Positions 23,583 through 34,735 of a DNA stretch of 64,000 nucleotides are shown piece after piece. Both the position numbers and the translations under genes were made by a program. How positions within the stretch are numbered: position 1 is the first letter of the stretch; each line of letters starts with the position of its first letter. The notes under the pieces are model-generated. The model saw nothing but the letters and a program-made list of their open reading frames with translations, ran no database searches and had not been told where the DNA came from. Where the stretch lies: contig MU623431.1 in assembly GCA_025201765.1 (NCBI GenBank), positions 89,793 to 153,792 of the forward strand. Direction: 5' to 3'. The stretch comes from Daldinia sp. FL1419. Lineage: Eukaryota; Ascomycota; Sordariomycetes; Xylariales; Hypoxylaceae.

Positions 23583-24533
23583 ATGGCTTCCGAACCTACC
23601 TTCCCGCAATTTGGAAAATTGCCGATGGAATTACGGGATATGATATGGGGTTATGCCCTTCCTGAGCCGAGAGTTTTTGAGGTCCTCGATTCTCCATCGT
23701 CGGCGCAATCACAAACGACGCCTTCGGGCCGTTTGATGTTTGCCGACGTCCGTAACGAGCCGCCGCCCTCTATAGCACGAGTTTGCCGCGACGCCCGGCA
23801 GGCGGTCTTGCGTCGCTACAAGCCCATCGCATTTTCCGGGACAGTCAAGCATCTGGATCTCTGCCGAGACATCATCCTACTCGACTCTTACTTACAGGTT
23901 AAGAGGCTTCTCAAAGTGATCCGTCTCCTAAGCCAGATTGAACCCATCCGTCGGAGCGTTACTAGGCTGGCTCTTGGCACATCATGGGGATTACACACCG
24001 GATTGCATCTACGAATGTTTCACCGGAGCGTCCAAACGAAGCGCAACATGGCCCGGTTTCTCGAGTACGTGTCCAAATTTCGCCAGCTCGAAACTATCAT
24101 CCTTGTCGTTTACCAGCGCTCGGCCTTTGGGCTCCGGCTTAAGTGCTGCGGCCCCGATCGTCCGCGTAGCCTACCATGGCGCCATTACGACTTGTACGAA
24201 TCGTACCATTTTAACTTCAACGTCAACTTTAACCTTGATAACTACTGGCTGCGCCGGCCGTACCAAAGCAGGCTCGTTCGGTACGACCCCGAGGATGATA
24301 GGACGGAAGCGGAAAAGTTGCAGCAGTCTTCCTTACCGAGACATTCGAAGCAATGCGTCCACGATCCGCAACCGCGAGGGTACCAGGTCCACGATTTGAA
24401 GGGCACGTTCGAGAGCTGGCTGAAGAAATTTGCGGAAGACGAGACTTTGGGACCGTCGTTGAAGGTGCCGGGCTTGGAGACGGCTACTCTGACTTGGATT
24501 TACACCGGCGTTCGCAACGAAGGATTTTATTGA
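23583..24533 (+). CDS. 2EXR-domain protein (316 aa)
   Basis: Single exon. The N-terminal block FPQFGKLPMELRDMIWGYAL is the 2EXR signature, an F-box-like helical motif very abundant in Pezizomycotina, followed by PSIARVCRDARQAVLRRY, the second conserved element (about 63-80). The remainder (about 95-316) is an unassigned, aromatic- and Arg-rich domain. Molecular role unknown; any F-box-like protein-interaction function is inferred from the fold only. The first ATG is used, and it follows a CT-rich promoter. Confidence 0.9.
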   Translation: MASEPTFPQFGKLPMELRDMIWGYALPEPRVFEVLDSPSSAQSQTTPSGRLMFADVRNEPPPSIARVCRDARQAVLRRYKPIAFSGTVKHLDLCRDIILLDSYLQVKRLLKVIRLLSQIEPIRRSVTRLALGTSWGLHTGLHLRMFHRSVQTKRNMARFLEYVSKFRQLETIILVVYQRSAFGLRLKCCGPDRPRSLPWRHYDLYESYHFNFNVNFNLDNYWLRRPYQSRLVRYDPEDDRTEAEKLQQSSLPRHSKQCVHDPQPRGYQVHDLKGTFESWLKKFAEDETLGPSLKVPGLETATLTWIYTGVRNEGFY

Positions 24534-26498
24534 ATGGGATTGCAAACGGGAGCATACTAGCACGGCGCTTTTAGGTTGGACTGTTTTGTGCATGTTTATA
24601 GACTACAACATCATCATCATCGCTATCGTCATCGCCCTTTGGGAGACTTGGAAGTCAATACGGGTCATGGTATTTATGCATTGTTCGAATTATACAGAAT
24701 ATATATTTTTGCATTAACGCTGCTGCTGCTACTGATGCTACTACTGCTACTGCTTTTACTTGTTAATGTGACGGATTATTTACTTACGCTAACAAGAACC
24801 GGACCTAGGCGCGTTCGTTTATATTTTTCTTTTCGTTATCGCCCGGCAGGCGAGAGGAAGCAGGCTGGCCTTGGGTCCGTGTATGCACCGCGGTCCTTTG
24901 GGTAATGGTATTACCTACAACTAAGTAATCCCCATCCGTCTCTTGCAGTGTCCCCGCCGATCCACCAGACCCGCGGGGGGGTTCGAGCAAATTATGTGGT
25001 TTTTAGGTCGTCCGACTTGAAGGGTAAAAAAGGACGGGTCCCCGTCCTGCAAGCCACTCTGTCGTAGCGGCGGACGAACAAGCGAGGAAGAAGCAAATCA
25101 TGGAGGGACCCGGCGTGATCGTGGTTTTTTATTCTTTATTTTATTTTTTTAGAAGGCGGATAGGACTACGCGCAGGAGAGGGGTTTACGGTCTGCTGTGT
25201 ATAAGGTACCTAGGTATTAGGTATGTATATGATATGGGATAGGATGGGATGATGCTCCGCCGGCGGGCTCGCGTGTGGATTGCAGAGAAGGGGAGAGGGG
25301 GAGAGGGGGAGAGCCCGCTGTTTTACGCGCCGTGATACGGCTCCGTGGCCGACCCGGGTTCGACGCCGGGGCGGCAGAGGAGGGAGAGGGAGAGGGAGAG
25401 GGAGAGGGGAAGGGGACAGGGGGAGGGGGGTTTGCAGGGCTGCATGCTTACGACTTACAATGTCTACCTGACTTGACTTGATCTTAGGTGCCTTTGCTTA
25501 CCTAGGTGCCTTAGGGATTCCAGACTGCAGACCGGAGGGCGATTACCTAGTTGGCGCGGTGGCAGGTCCAGGTTCAGGTCTAGGTCCCGGTTCGGGTTTA
25601 GGTAGACTAAAACTGGATTATACATACATATGCGGCCATGGTGGAGATTGGGGTTGGGCTGGGCTGCGTTGAGCCCCTCTCTTTGGTTTTCTCTCTTTTT
25701 CGTGCGTGCGTTGGAGTTGGAGTTGGAGTTGGAGATGGAAGTGGTGCGAGGTGAGGTGGTAGAGAGATGGCGGGATGGGATAATATAGATGGGTGATTTG
25801 GACTGCGTCTTGCTGCGTTGATCATTTTACTACATATGCTATGTAGGCCTAGTTAGGAGGTATGTAAGGTATATACTAGGTTATATATGTAGGCTAGATA
25901 TGTAGGTATGTGTATAAGGGATGCAAGTCTGTCTATATGTAGGTAGGTGCCTAGGTAGGTGCCTAGGTAGGTATGTACGAACGTGGGATGTTGAAATTCG
26001 TTCGTACGTCTACTAGGGGGTCTAGGTATGTGTTGTTCCGTGGGGCGAGGGACGGACTGCATTTACATACATACCTCGTGCATACCTGCATTGTACGATG
26101 TTTCTAGATTGTGTCTGATGATCTGTTTGGACGTGTTAAACATAGATTAGACTTCGTAGGGCGGGTCTGAGGCGTGTGGGTGTTAATAGTATATCAATTA
26201 TGCATATATCTCATGCAAACACGGGATTGAAATAGATGAGTTTTGTCCGGTTTCAACGGACAAGGGTCTGCGGGATGGAATTTACACGACGGCAATGCGT
26301 GTTAATATCACAGAATTGGTCGTATGAAAGTAGAACTACCTACTATAGTAGTCTCGTACGAGTATGCATGTCGAGATAGAGTGCATAGTGCATACGGTAT
26401 CACCAACGAGCCCCTTTTCATATCCTTTTCATATCCAACTCCACATCCTAGTTCTGCCAACGATATATACGCCAAGACACACAGAGAAGAGACAGAGA
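24534..26498. other. 2-kb intergenic, simple-repeat rich
   Basis: Contains a CTG/CTA-type trinucleotide tract (about 24716-24758), a GA-rich purine block (about 25285-25432; units GGGAGAG) and a dense cluster of TAGGTA/CCTAGG motifs (25201-25225, 25486-25506, 25855-25990). No gene recognised. A T-arm-like sequence near 25350 was examined and rejected as a tRNA. Confidence 0.5.
25285..25432 (+). repeat. Polypurine GA-rich block
   Basis: Two arrays of GGGGAGA / GGGAGA units (25285-25314 and 25378-25432) separated by mixed sequence. Strongly purine on this strand; could adopt a triplex (H-DNA). Confidence 0.8.
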
Positions 26499-27885
26499 TT
26501 ACTCCTCCCAGACATAATCCTGCTCCACTGCTGGCCCGATCTGACTCCGTAGCGCAAACCCATAGTCCCCCGCATTCGGCGTCCGCAGCAAAGTATGTAC
26601 GTGAAACTTGGCCGGCTCGGCGTTGCTCAAGAACACGCCGGAGTGGTGATCAAACTCGACCAGCACGACCGGGCTCTGGATGCGGTAATAAAACGGATCC
26701 GCGTCGCCGTGGCCCCCAATCCACGAGAAATACGTCTCGTCGAAGCGCTCCGCGCAATCCCGTATCTTGAGCTCGCGAGACCGGGACGGTAAGTACAAGA
26801 GATATTGGAATAGAATCCCGCGCACGATATCCTGCTGCGTGGCGGATAATTTCCCCACGAGTATCCCCTCGTACGGCACGACGCGATTATCGCGATATGC
26901 ACCGCATAAATGCCTCTGGTCGTCGTGATTCCACCGGCCCCGCGGCATCTTCGGATCCTTCATCTTCTCATAAACCGTAGCGCGTGCCTTATCCTCCTCA
27001 CCCAAACTCTGCATCAACTCCAGCCCCAACCTCTCCTCCTCGTGCAAAATCCGCGTCCCCTTAAACGGCCCGTCGTCGATAATGTTGGGCTCCGCACCGG
27101 TAAACCACGGGGACACGACGATTTGGGCCTTATACAGAAACACGCTGAGACACAAGTGGTGGCCGTAGAATGAAAACCCCCAAGGCCGGTCTTTGGACGG
27201 CCGCCCGAAGAACACAAAGTTGTAGCTGTGCTCGTTCATGACTTTTGGCGCGTTGACTAGTTCGCCGAGGAAGTGGTTAATGCGCATAGCTGCGCGCGCC
27301 TTCTCGTACCCCTCGGGGGAAAGAGTTGTCTTTAGGACGGCGAAGACGGACTCGCGCAGCGAGGGGGTGAGTTCATCGAGTCGGATGCCCTTGTCGCTGA
27401 CGAGGAACTCGGGGTTGGACCATGATCGCCACTCGGGCGAGTCGATGTGCAGGAGTGTGCGAGCGGTCTGCTCGGGACTCAACTGCGAGATCACAGCGTC
27501 GGCGTCGGCGGCAATGGCAGCGACTGGGACGCCTTCGTCGCGGATATGAAAAAGGTTGGGTTGTACGGTGCCTGGCAGTTGTTAGCCTTATAAGATTGTC
27601 CCGCTGACTTGTAGTATATTACCCCTTTTACAACTCATAGAAATTAAAAGGCAGTGAGGGAATATACATACCATCACTCGTCACCCCCTTAAACGGCTCC
27701 TCGAACAACTTCCGCCAATGCACGTATAATCCGTATAACCACGGTGGTCGATGGTGCTCCAGTAATTCTTTTGCGTGGCCGTACGCATCGTTCTTTGCGA
27801 TGGCCTGAAACCGCGGTGTATTTAGATCTGGTAGATACTGCCGAAAGCTCTCACGCTGAACATCCTCTGTCGTCTGAGATGTCAT
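26499..27885 (-). CDS. DUF3500-family protein (428 aa)
   Basis: Exon 1 is 27885-27672 and exon 2 is 27571-26499; the 100-nt intron (GTATGT...CAG) joins SDG to TVQPNLF in phase 1. The recognisable core is WGFSFYGHHLCLSVFL followed by VSPWFTGAEPNI (about 210-240), then the acidic EEERLGLELMQSL segment. Near the C terminus are HGDADPFYYRIQSPVVLVEFDH and a HVHTLLRTPNAGDYG strand. These match the DUF3500 family as I know it, whose function is not established. No signal peptide or membrane span. The conserved His residues (GHHL, FDHH, HVH) could bind a metal, but that is only a suggestion. Confidence 0.85.
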
Positions 27886-28837
27886 CTTAAAATGGACAAG
27901 AGCTCCTCAGTTAAAGATTTGGCATAGCCTGGATTATACTGGATTATATTTATAAGTACCGTTGTTTTTTTATCTCTTCTGGCGTGAATGCCAAGCTATA
28001 CGAATCTGTACCAACTTCACAACCACCCTTCCCATTCATCAGTTTCTAATGATGTTTTTTTTAAAGAGAAATTGTAAATTATACCGAGCCGTTCAAACGA
28101 GGTAAACATGAAAGTATGAAAACATGAAAACAATTAACGTCTCGGGACTACCCGCTGCTAACTCGACAAGTCGAACGGTTCGTCGGTTCTCCTTGGTGGA
28201 TCCTACGCGGGGAAATATATCGGCTTTTGTTTAGAGTAGTGACCATCGTTTGCCGGCGTCGCCATCTATCCCAACCCCCCCCCCCCCCTAGCGTCACTTC
28301 ATGCTACCAACTAACCTACCTAGGTACTTACCTATGTTAGGTAGGCACCTACACAATTATACAACCATTATACAACCATTAGTTTGTAAAAGTGGTGAAT
28401 TCCGCCGCGAGCGGTCATCTCTCGTCTTTTCGTCGCGTTATTATCTACTAGTACTTCCTGGTTCGTACAGATGCAGGGTTCTAATTGCTCCTTTTTTTCC
28501 ATGACTTCCCCCAACTCCAACTCGGAATAAGCCTGTCATACCAACGCGATGCAAAGTCCTTTCAATACGCCGCCTTACCCTTGTGCTCGCCCCGTGCAAA
28601 AAGAAACACGCCAATATATGCAACGTATAAAACCTGTTTCCATGCCTATTTTCCAGTATTCATCGCGTACTCTCTTGCCCTTACAACCGACGTCTTTGCC
28701 TCTTCCTAATATTGACCTCCCGAGCTGACATTGAACTCCTCAACAGGCAGTTTGCTTGTCCAAATCGCCACCTTCCCCTGAAGCATTTGGCTATGAGGAA
28801 TTTATTGCGCCTAGGTAGCTAGGTTGTATGGCTTTCA
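27886..28837. other. Intergenic region with poly-C tract
   Basis: Promoter side of the DUF3500 gene and 3' side of swr1. It holds 14 consecutive C (28275-28288) and a cluster of TACCTAGGTA-type motifs (28315-28350, 28810-28820). No gene seen. Confidence 0.55.
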
Positions 28838-31800
28838 TCAACGCTTACGAGTATCTTTGCCTTTCTTGCTCTTGCTCTTCTTCTTATCCTTGGGGAGTTC
28901 CAATGCCGTTCCTTCGAGCTGTTTCCCCATCGTAGTAAGCATATAATCGTCAATGTTGTGAACAGTCTCGCCCCAAGCGTTATCCTCAATCTCTTCGCCA
29001 AGGCGGTCTGCATCTGCGGACTGAGAGTATAGGCCAAGATTTGACTTTCCGGTGCCCGGTGCAAGCGATCCATCTCGGGTTACGGGAGTGCCCAGCCTAG
29101 TACTTGAAGAGCCGGACGCACTTCCAGTCGCCGGTTTTTCAGCAAAATCAGCTTCGTCCTCTTGTATCTCCTTTTCTGCAACGTGAGCAGCATCTACGTC
29201 TTCGCGGTCTTCGGCTTGCTCGAGAACCCGACCGACGGTACGTTGATCGCTGTTCTCTACGCCGCCAAGAACGCGGTCCATCGCGTCACCGACCACGTCA
29301 GTCTCGTCCGGGGTGCCGCCAATAACGTCACGCACCGAGAGCTTGTTGAAGTAATCGGTAGTGAAGCCACCTTCTTGAATAACGACATCGTCCAACATTT
29401 GCTTCTGGCTTGCTTTACGAAGAATGTTCGCCTCGATAGTGTGCTCGCTTACGAGACGGTAGATATGCACGTCCCTCGTCTGGCCGATGCGATGACATCG
29501 ATCTTGACATTGCTTGTCCATCGCAGGGTTCCAGTCTTGGTCATAAAAGATGACAGTATCAGCTCCAGTCAAGTTGATGCCCAAGCCGCCCGATCGCGTA
29601 GATAAGATGAAGCAAAGAATGCGCGTGTCATGATTGAAGCGATCTGTTAGGATTTGCCGCTGTTCTACTTTCGTAGCACCGTCAAGTCGCAGGTATTTGT
29701 GTCCATGAATGTTGAGGAACTGTTCGAGAATATCGAGTACTTTTGTCATCTGTGTAAAGATTAGGGCACGATGGCCGCCTGATTGTAGCTTACGAAGGAG
29801 ACGGTCGAGCGCCTGCAATTTTCCACAGTCATATTGGAGGAGTCTCTTATCGGGAAATTGGATGCTGAGCCTCATGCGGGCTTCATGCCAAGGGTCAAGC
29901 GGCGCTTCTTTTTGCATGAACGGTGAATAACGGATTGGGGCTGACAACTTGAGATTCGTTTCGTTAAATATCTCAACACCACTAGAACCGAGTACAAAAC
30001 GGTCAAAATCCCGAGTAATAACAGCTGGAGTGACACAAGCGAACTTGGAGATGATAGTCTTCATGGACGCGGCGCGCTGATCAAGCGTAGGCACCATCGA
30101 TCTTAAAACCAGGGAATCTTCTTCAAACCAACTCATAATCTTCTGTGGAATCCTTGGACGGGGCTTATGTGGTCGCACACTGATACCAAGAGTCAGGAAG
30201 TCCGTAAGCTGTTTGCCATATATCGGACGTTGTTGCCGTCTAAGTGCATTCAAATAGACGCAATGTTGTAATTCTTCGTAACGGCCCCATCGTGCCGCGC
30301 TTTCTAGGTATACGATATTGGATTCTACAGTAGTGGGATCCAAATTCGTATAAGCAGCCTGGGCCCGAGCTTTTTGGGCTTCGCGGAGGTCCATTAAGGG
30401 GCGGTGGGCGCTAAGCTGGTAAACTCGGTCGCACACTGATCTTGATAAACCCTCGTATTGGACTGGGATAAGATTCAGAAAACTCTTGCTGACGATTTTC
30501 ATGGGGTTTCGCTCGAGTAACTTCCCCCGGATAAGGCTCTCGTTCGCCTCGTAATCGGCTAAAACGGATTTACGCTGTCGGAAGGATGTCATAATCGGAC
30601 GCTCAACGAAGAGGTCAGGATGGTTGCAGACTTTACGTAGTTGCATGAGGCAGTTTATAACAGATATATAGTTGCCCGAAGAAAGGGCCTCCCTAGTGTC
30701 TGTACGGGCTAAAAACCCGTCGTATAATTCACGCTGCCTGCGTGATAGTCGACAGAATTCGACGTGCTCGTACTTTGCTGGCATTTGTTTCTCGACATCT
30801 GCTTTTAGTCGCCGAAGGAGATAAGGCCTGAGCACCTTGTGAAGTTTGGCGATGATCGCACGAGCTTCATCATCCATCTGCTCTCGGCCACTTTCTAAAA
30901 TCTGCGATTCTGGTTTATGGAACCAGTCCTGGAACTCTGCTAAATCCGCGAACCCGCCGACCCCATTCTCGGACGGCATCAAGAAAAAGAGTAACGACCA
31001 CAACTCGGTCAAGTTGTTCTGTAACGGCGTGCCCGTAAGTAGGAGCCTTGCTCGAGTATTGAATGTGAGTAATGTCTGCCAGCGTTTGGACTTGAAATTC
31101 TTGATATTATGTGCCTCGTCGAGAATCATATAATGCCATTGTCTACGCTTGAAGACCTGTTGATCTTGTAGAACAATCTGGTAGGATGTGATGCACACAT
31201 TCCACATGTCATCCGTTTTCCATCCTTGGCGCTTTCGTTTACGCTCATCAATACTGCCATAATATGACAGAACTTTAAATCCCGGACACCACTTCTTGAA
31301 TTCCATCTCCCAATTCAACATGACACTAGTCGGGACAATGACGAGATGCGGACCCCATACTTCATGGTGACAAGCTAGGTGAGCTAAGAGAGCAATCGTT
31401 TGAATAGTCTTTCCAAGGCCCATCTCGTCTGCAAGAATACCATTGGTTTGATTCCTGTAGAGACCAGCGAGCCAATCCAAACCATAGTGCTGATATTCAC
31501 GCAATGTTCCTCTAAGTAAAAATGGAACGTCCGTCCTCGGTACCTGATACTGAGGCGAACTTGATCTGCTTGCGCCCGACTTGACGATAGAAGACGCCGT
31601 GTCGACTTCCGATGGCTTGGTATCGGATGTCCTGGGTGACTGACTCCGATCACGGCTAGGAGGGCTCGTAATAGCATCCGTATCTGATGTTGCTTGTGGC
31701 TGGTCCAATGGCGCATTTACGGCTTCAACACTTGGCACCGCTCTCACTTTCGGCTCAACTGCTACAGACGACGTACTCTTACTAGACTCCTGCTTGGCTT

Positions 31801-34087
31801 GCTTGACGGCTTCTGTAATTTGCATTTCAACATCTTGTGCGCGTAGAGGCTCTGGTATTATAGTAGGGGCGTCAGGATTATTAGCTGCTTGTGGATTTTC
31901 TGATGGTGCGACTGTAGTAGCCAGGGTACTGCTGCGTGGGTTCGTAGGCTCTTGATCGTGGTTGAAAGTTGATTTGCCTTCGACAGTGTCCTTTTCGATC
32001 TTATCTTGCATGTCTACACCTTCTGGCACTGCATTATCTTTCGTACCCCTCCCCAATATGGGATTATCAGCGGCAACGGGCTCATTATCAGTTGCGGAAT
32101 TTGGTGCGTCTGTCATTTCGACGTCGTGTTGCGGGGGCGACTCGGCCGTAGCCGCCTCCTGCTTTATCTTCCTTAATTCAGATTTACCAAATAGAAGGCC
32201 CAGCAACCCGGATGGGTCTTCGTCAGCCTCGGAATCATCGTCCTCTTCCTCCTCATCATCATCTCTACCATTTTCCATATCCTCATCACTTGATCCTAAA
32301 TCGTCATCCATGTCGACCGATTCATCTGTAGTTTCGCCTTGGTCATCTAGTGCCAGATCGGGGACATTGGCATACTTCTGTCTTAATTGGTCTTGAGTGA
32401 GACCTTCGTTGGAACTGTTTGATTTTGCGTCATCGTCGTCATCGTCATCATCGGAAGACATGTTATCCTCATCGTCCTCCTCGCCCGATGCTTCTTCTGA
32501 TAACTCCTCTCCAGAGCTTAATTCGTTATCCTCGTCGTCAGCTTCTTCATCTGATTCATCTAGCTCATCCTCATCCTCATCGGATAGAAGCTCCGAATCA
32601 AAATGCGCTCGACGGGCCTGAAGCTGGAGTTCTGACTTGCTAACTGCTTCGTTTAAAGCAGCCTTGACTCGTTTTTGTTCAGCAGCTTCCCATTCCTCCA
32701 GGCGACGCCGGTTGACTTCGGCTTTAACATTCTCCCACGTCCCGCTCATAGCTTTAACAACAACTCTATACCGATTAACCCACGCCGCCTTGGCTTCGGC
32801 TTCGATTTGCTCGGTTGTCTTGGGCTGTCGACGTATCCACTCGTCCCGACAGGCTTCGGCCAATCGCTTTGCAGTGACTTTGTGTCTTTGCTGTTCTATT
32901 ACCATCAGTTTTCGAAAATTGGCCATTTGCTTTACGAGATGATCCATGTGTGCCCATTGCCGTGGAGGTTCTTCGACGGGCTCGGGGACAAACAACGAAG
33001 AACGCTCTTCGCTGAGTAACCCGCCGGGTTCCGTTTCAGCTTCGATACGTATGATAACATTGGCATCTTTCTCGGCCGCCTCCTGTGTGTATGGATCCCC
33101 TTCGTCGGCAAGGTCGAACCAACCACCATCTTTGACATCTACGACTGGCGCACGATCTACAAATTCGCGGAAGTCAGACGATATTTTAGCCCGGGCAACT
33201 GTCTGTCCTGGGTAAACGTTGACTTGAGCCGGATGAACTGTAGGGATGCTAGGGCCTTTTAATCGTAGCCGGATTTTGGTTGGGCGCAAGTTGGGGCTTT
33301 CGTCAATAGGGTGGTTGGAACTACCATCGGGGGTATCGACAACGTCTCGAAGGGTCCTGGAGTCTCGTCGCGTTCGAGCAGATCGTCTCGGTGGCGTCGT
33401 CTGGGGAGGCGGAGAAGGGGAACGTTTTCGAGTTTTCGGCGAAGGTTTAGAGCCATTGGTCAGAGATTTTCTTGTGTTCGGCTTGGCACTAGGCGTAGGA
33501 GTTTTGGATGGAACCGTCTTCCCCGTCGGCGCGTGCTTATTCAAGCCATTCACTTGGTTACCAGTTACGGGACGTTTATCTTTGGCGGGAGTAGGGGGGT
33601 GGTGGCTGTGGAGAGCACCTCGAGTCATCCTCTTGTTACTCGGTGGTTGTAGTTCTAAGGGTACCGGGTTGGTGCGTCCAGACCTGCGTTTGCCATTTTC
33701 GGTGAAAGTGGTGGGACCATCAGCCTCTATTCTCTTCCAGGGAGGAGATTCAGGTTTAGGTCGACGAGGTGTATTATTAGGTGTGGTGTCACGTAGCCGG
33801 CGGCGTTTGGAAGGTCTTTCATCGCCATCATCGTTTTTAATGGGGGTTTCGTCAATGGCTTTATCTGCGTGGGTGCCATTTGCCTCCGCCTTTGTTCTGG
33901 ACAATTGGTCCGTGGCAGATTTTTCTAATTTTATATCGAGGGAAGATGGGTTGTCTAAGGATAAGGTAGAGTTATCGGGGTTTATTTGACAAGTTTGATC
34001 GTTTGCAGCATTTAAATTGGTGGAATTTTCTGTGGAATTTGCGGTGTCGTGTGAAGGCGCAGACTCGGGCGACGCGGTAGCCGTCAT
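28838..34087 (-). CDS. swr1: SWR1 chromatin-remodelling ATPase (1749 aa)
   Basis: Catalytic subunit of the SWR1 complex, which exchanges H2A for H2A.Z at nucleosomes. Single exon. Order: disordered basic N terminus; HSA domain (about 375-450, RQWAHMDHLVKQM...), which binds actin and Arp4; an acidic linker (about 510-640, long Asp/Glu/Ser runs); SNF2 ATPase lobe 1 (from about 857, with DEMGLGKT near 886 and DEAH near 990); a long insertion (about 1100-1430) that marks the SWR1/INO80 class; lobe 2 with RLDGATKVEQR (about 1469) and DRCHRIGQTRDVHIYRLVS; and a Lys-rich tail KKKSKSKKGKDTRKR. The start is the first ATG, 34087 (MTATASPES); the longer frame opens with TTG. Divergent from the NDUFB8 gene. 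Confidence 0.95.
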   Translation of the reverse strand: MTATASPESAPSHDTANSTENSTNLNAANDQTCQINPDNSTLSLDNPSSLDIKLEKSATDQLSRTKAEANGTHADKAIDETPIKNDDGDERPSKRRRLRDTTPNNTPRRPKPESPPWKRIEADGPTTFTENGKRRSGRTNPVPLELQPPSNKRMTRGALHSHHPPTPAKDKRPVTGNQVNGLNKHAPTGKTVPSKTPTPSAKPNTRKSLTNGSKPSPKTRKRSPSPPPQTTPPRRSARTRRDSRTLRDVVDTPDGSSNHPIDESPNLRPTKIRLRLKGPSIPTVHPAQVNVYPGQTVARAKISSDFREFVDRAPVVDVKDGGWFDLADEGDPYTQEAAEKDANVIIRIEAETEPGGLLSEERSSLFVPEPVEEPPRQWAHMDHLVKQMANFRKLMVIEQQRHKVTAKRLAEACRDEWIRRQPKTTEQIEAEAKAAWVNRYRVVVKAMSGTWENVKAEVNRRRLEEWEAAEQKRVKAALNEAVSKSELQLQARRAHFDSELLSDEDEDELDESDEEADDEDNELSSGEELSEEASGEEDDEDNMSSDDDDDDDDAKSNSSNEGLTQDQLRQKYANVPDLALDDQGETTDESVDMDDDLGSSDEDMENGRDDDEEEEDDDSEADEDPSGLLGLLFGKSELRKIKQEAATAESPPQHDVEMTDAPNSATDNEPVAADNPILGRGTKDNAVPEGVDMQDKIEKDTVEGKSTFNHDQEPTNPRSSTLATTVAPSENPQAANNPDAPTIIPEPLRAQDVEMQITEAVKQAKQESSKSTSSVAVEPKVRAVPSVEAVNAPLDQPQATSDTDAITSPPSRDRSQSPRTSDTKPSEVDTASSIVKSGASRSSSPQYQVPRTDVPFLLRGTLREYQHYGLDWLAGLYRNQTNGILADEMGLGKTIQTIALLAHLACHHEVWGPHLVIVPTSVMLNWEMEFKKWCPGFKVLSYYGSIDERKRKRQGWKTDDMWNVCITSYQIVLQDQQVFKRRQWHYMILDEAHNIKNFKSKRWQTLLTFNTRARLLLTGTPLQNNLTELWSLLFFLMPSENGVGGFADLAEFQDWFHKPESQILESGREQMDDEARAIIAKLHKVLRPYLLRRLKADVEKQMPAKYEHVEFCRLSRRQRELYDGFLARTDTREALSSGNYISVINCLMQLRKVCNHPDLFVERPIMTSFRQRKSVLADYEANESLIRGKLLERNPMKIVSKSFLNLIPVQYEGLSRSVCDRVYQLSAHRPLMDLREAQKARAQAAYTNLDPTTVESNIVYLESAARWGRYEELQHCVYLNALRRQQRPIYGKQLTDFLTLGISVRPHKPRPRIPQKIMSWFEEDSLVLRSMVPTLDQRAASMKTIISKFACVTPAVITRDFDRFVLGSSGVEIFNETNLKLSAPIRYSPFMQKEAPLDPWHEARMRLSIQFPDKRLLQYDCGKLQALDRLLRKLQSGGHRALIFTQMTKVLDILEQFLNIHGHKYLRLDGATKVEQRQILTDRFNHDTRILCFILSTRSGGLGINLTGADTVIFYDQDWNPAMDKQCQDRCHRIGQTRDVHIYRLVSEHTIEANILRKASQKQMLDDVVIQEGGFTTDYFNKLSVRDVIGGTPDETDVVGDAMDRVLGGVENSDQRTVGRVLEQAEDREDVDAAHVAEKEIQEDEADFAEKPATGSASGSSSTRLGTPVTRDGSLAPGTGKSNLGLYSQSADADRLGEEIEDNAWGETVHNIDDYMLTTMGKQLEGTALELPKDKKKSKSKKGKDTRKR

Positions 34088-34735
34088 AGCTGTCCAGGGG
34101 TACAAGGAGAGGGAAAAGACACGGATCTCAATGAAATGGACATTGGATGAGACAAAAAGTACGTCTGGAGATAGATAATTAACGTTAGATTATCATGAAG
34201 AATTTTAAGCGTGCACAGAGCATTAGAATAATAATTATGATGATTTTTCTATCAAAATTATTATTCCTCAGCAGTTTGATGATGATTCAAAAAATTTCGT
34301 CGGGTCTCCGCCTTGCCTGGGACAGGAATAACCCAGCTTGGTCCAAGTTTCCAATTTTCCCCAACGTAAGAGAGCGAACGTGATCCGTGCGTAAATTCCC
34401 CCATCTTCTACGTGAGTACCTAAATACTTGGGTGCATATGACATCGTATGTAGTTACCCACCTAAAGTCCATATTTCGACGTACCTAGGTACATGTACTC
34501 AGGCCTTGGCGTTAGCTACTATGTACCTAAGGCTACCTAGCTTCAGTTGTTAGTAAGCCTGGATCGTCAGTGGTCAACCTCCAAAGCTTCTCAAATCCAC
34601 GCTGCTGCGACAAAGTACCCGAGCAAGACACCAATTAATAATATCTTGGTTTCGAGCCGATAATCCTTACAGTATGTTACAATTGGCCTTGGTGGCTATC
34701 CCATTAGTTGGAAGTGGCTAACCCATCATCGTCAG
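34088..34735. promoter_or_regulatory. Shared divergent promoter (swr1 / NDUFB8-type gene)
   Basis: 648 bp between two divergent housekeeping starts. It contains several TACCTA-type motifs (34411-34420, 34481-34500, 34522-34540), including GTACCTAGGTAC at 34482-34493. No coding sequence. A shared promoter is inferred from orientation only. Confidence 0.5.

Noticed and set aside
25330..25378. tRNA-like T-arm GGGTTCGAC
   Set aside because: The T stem has a mismatch, no D arm or anticodon arm is visible in the expected spacing, and no pairing acceptor stem was found upstream.
31962..32396. Ser-rich ORF on the opposite strand of swr1
   Set aside because: A mirror of the Asp/Glu-rich linker of SWR1 (GAN codons read as TCN); not an independent gene.
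32397..32621. Second Ser-rich antisense ORF over swr1
   Set aside because: Same artefact of the acidic coding stretch.
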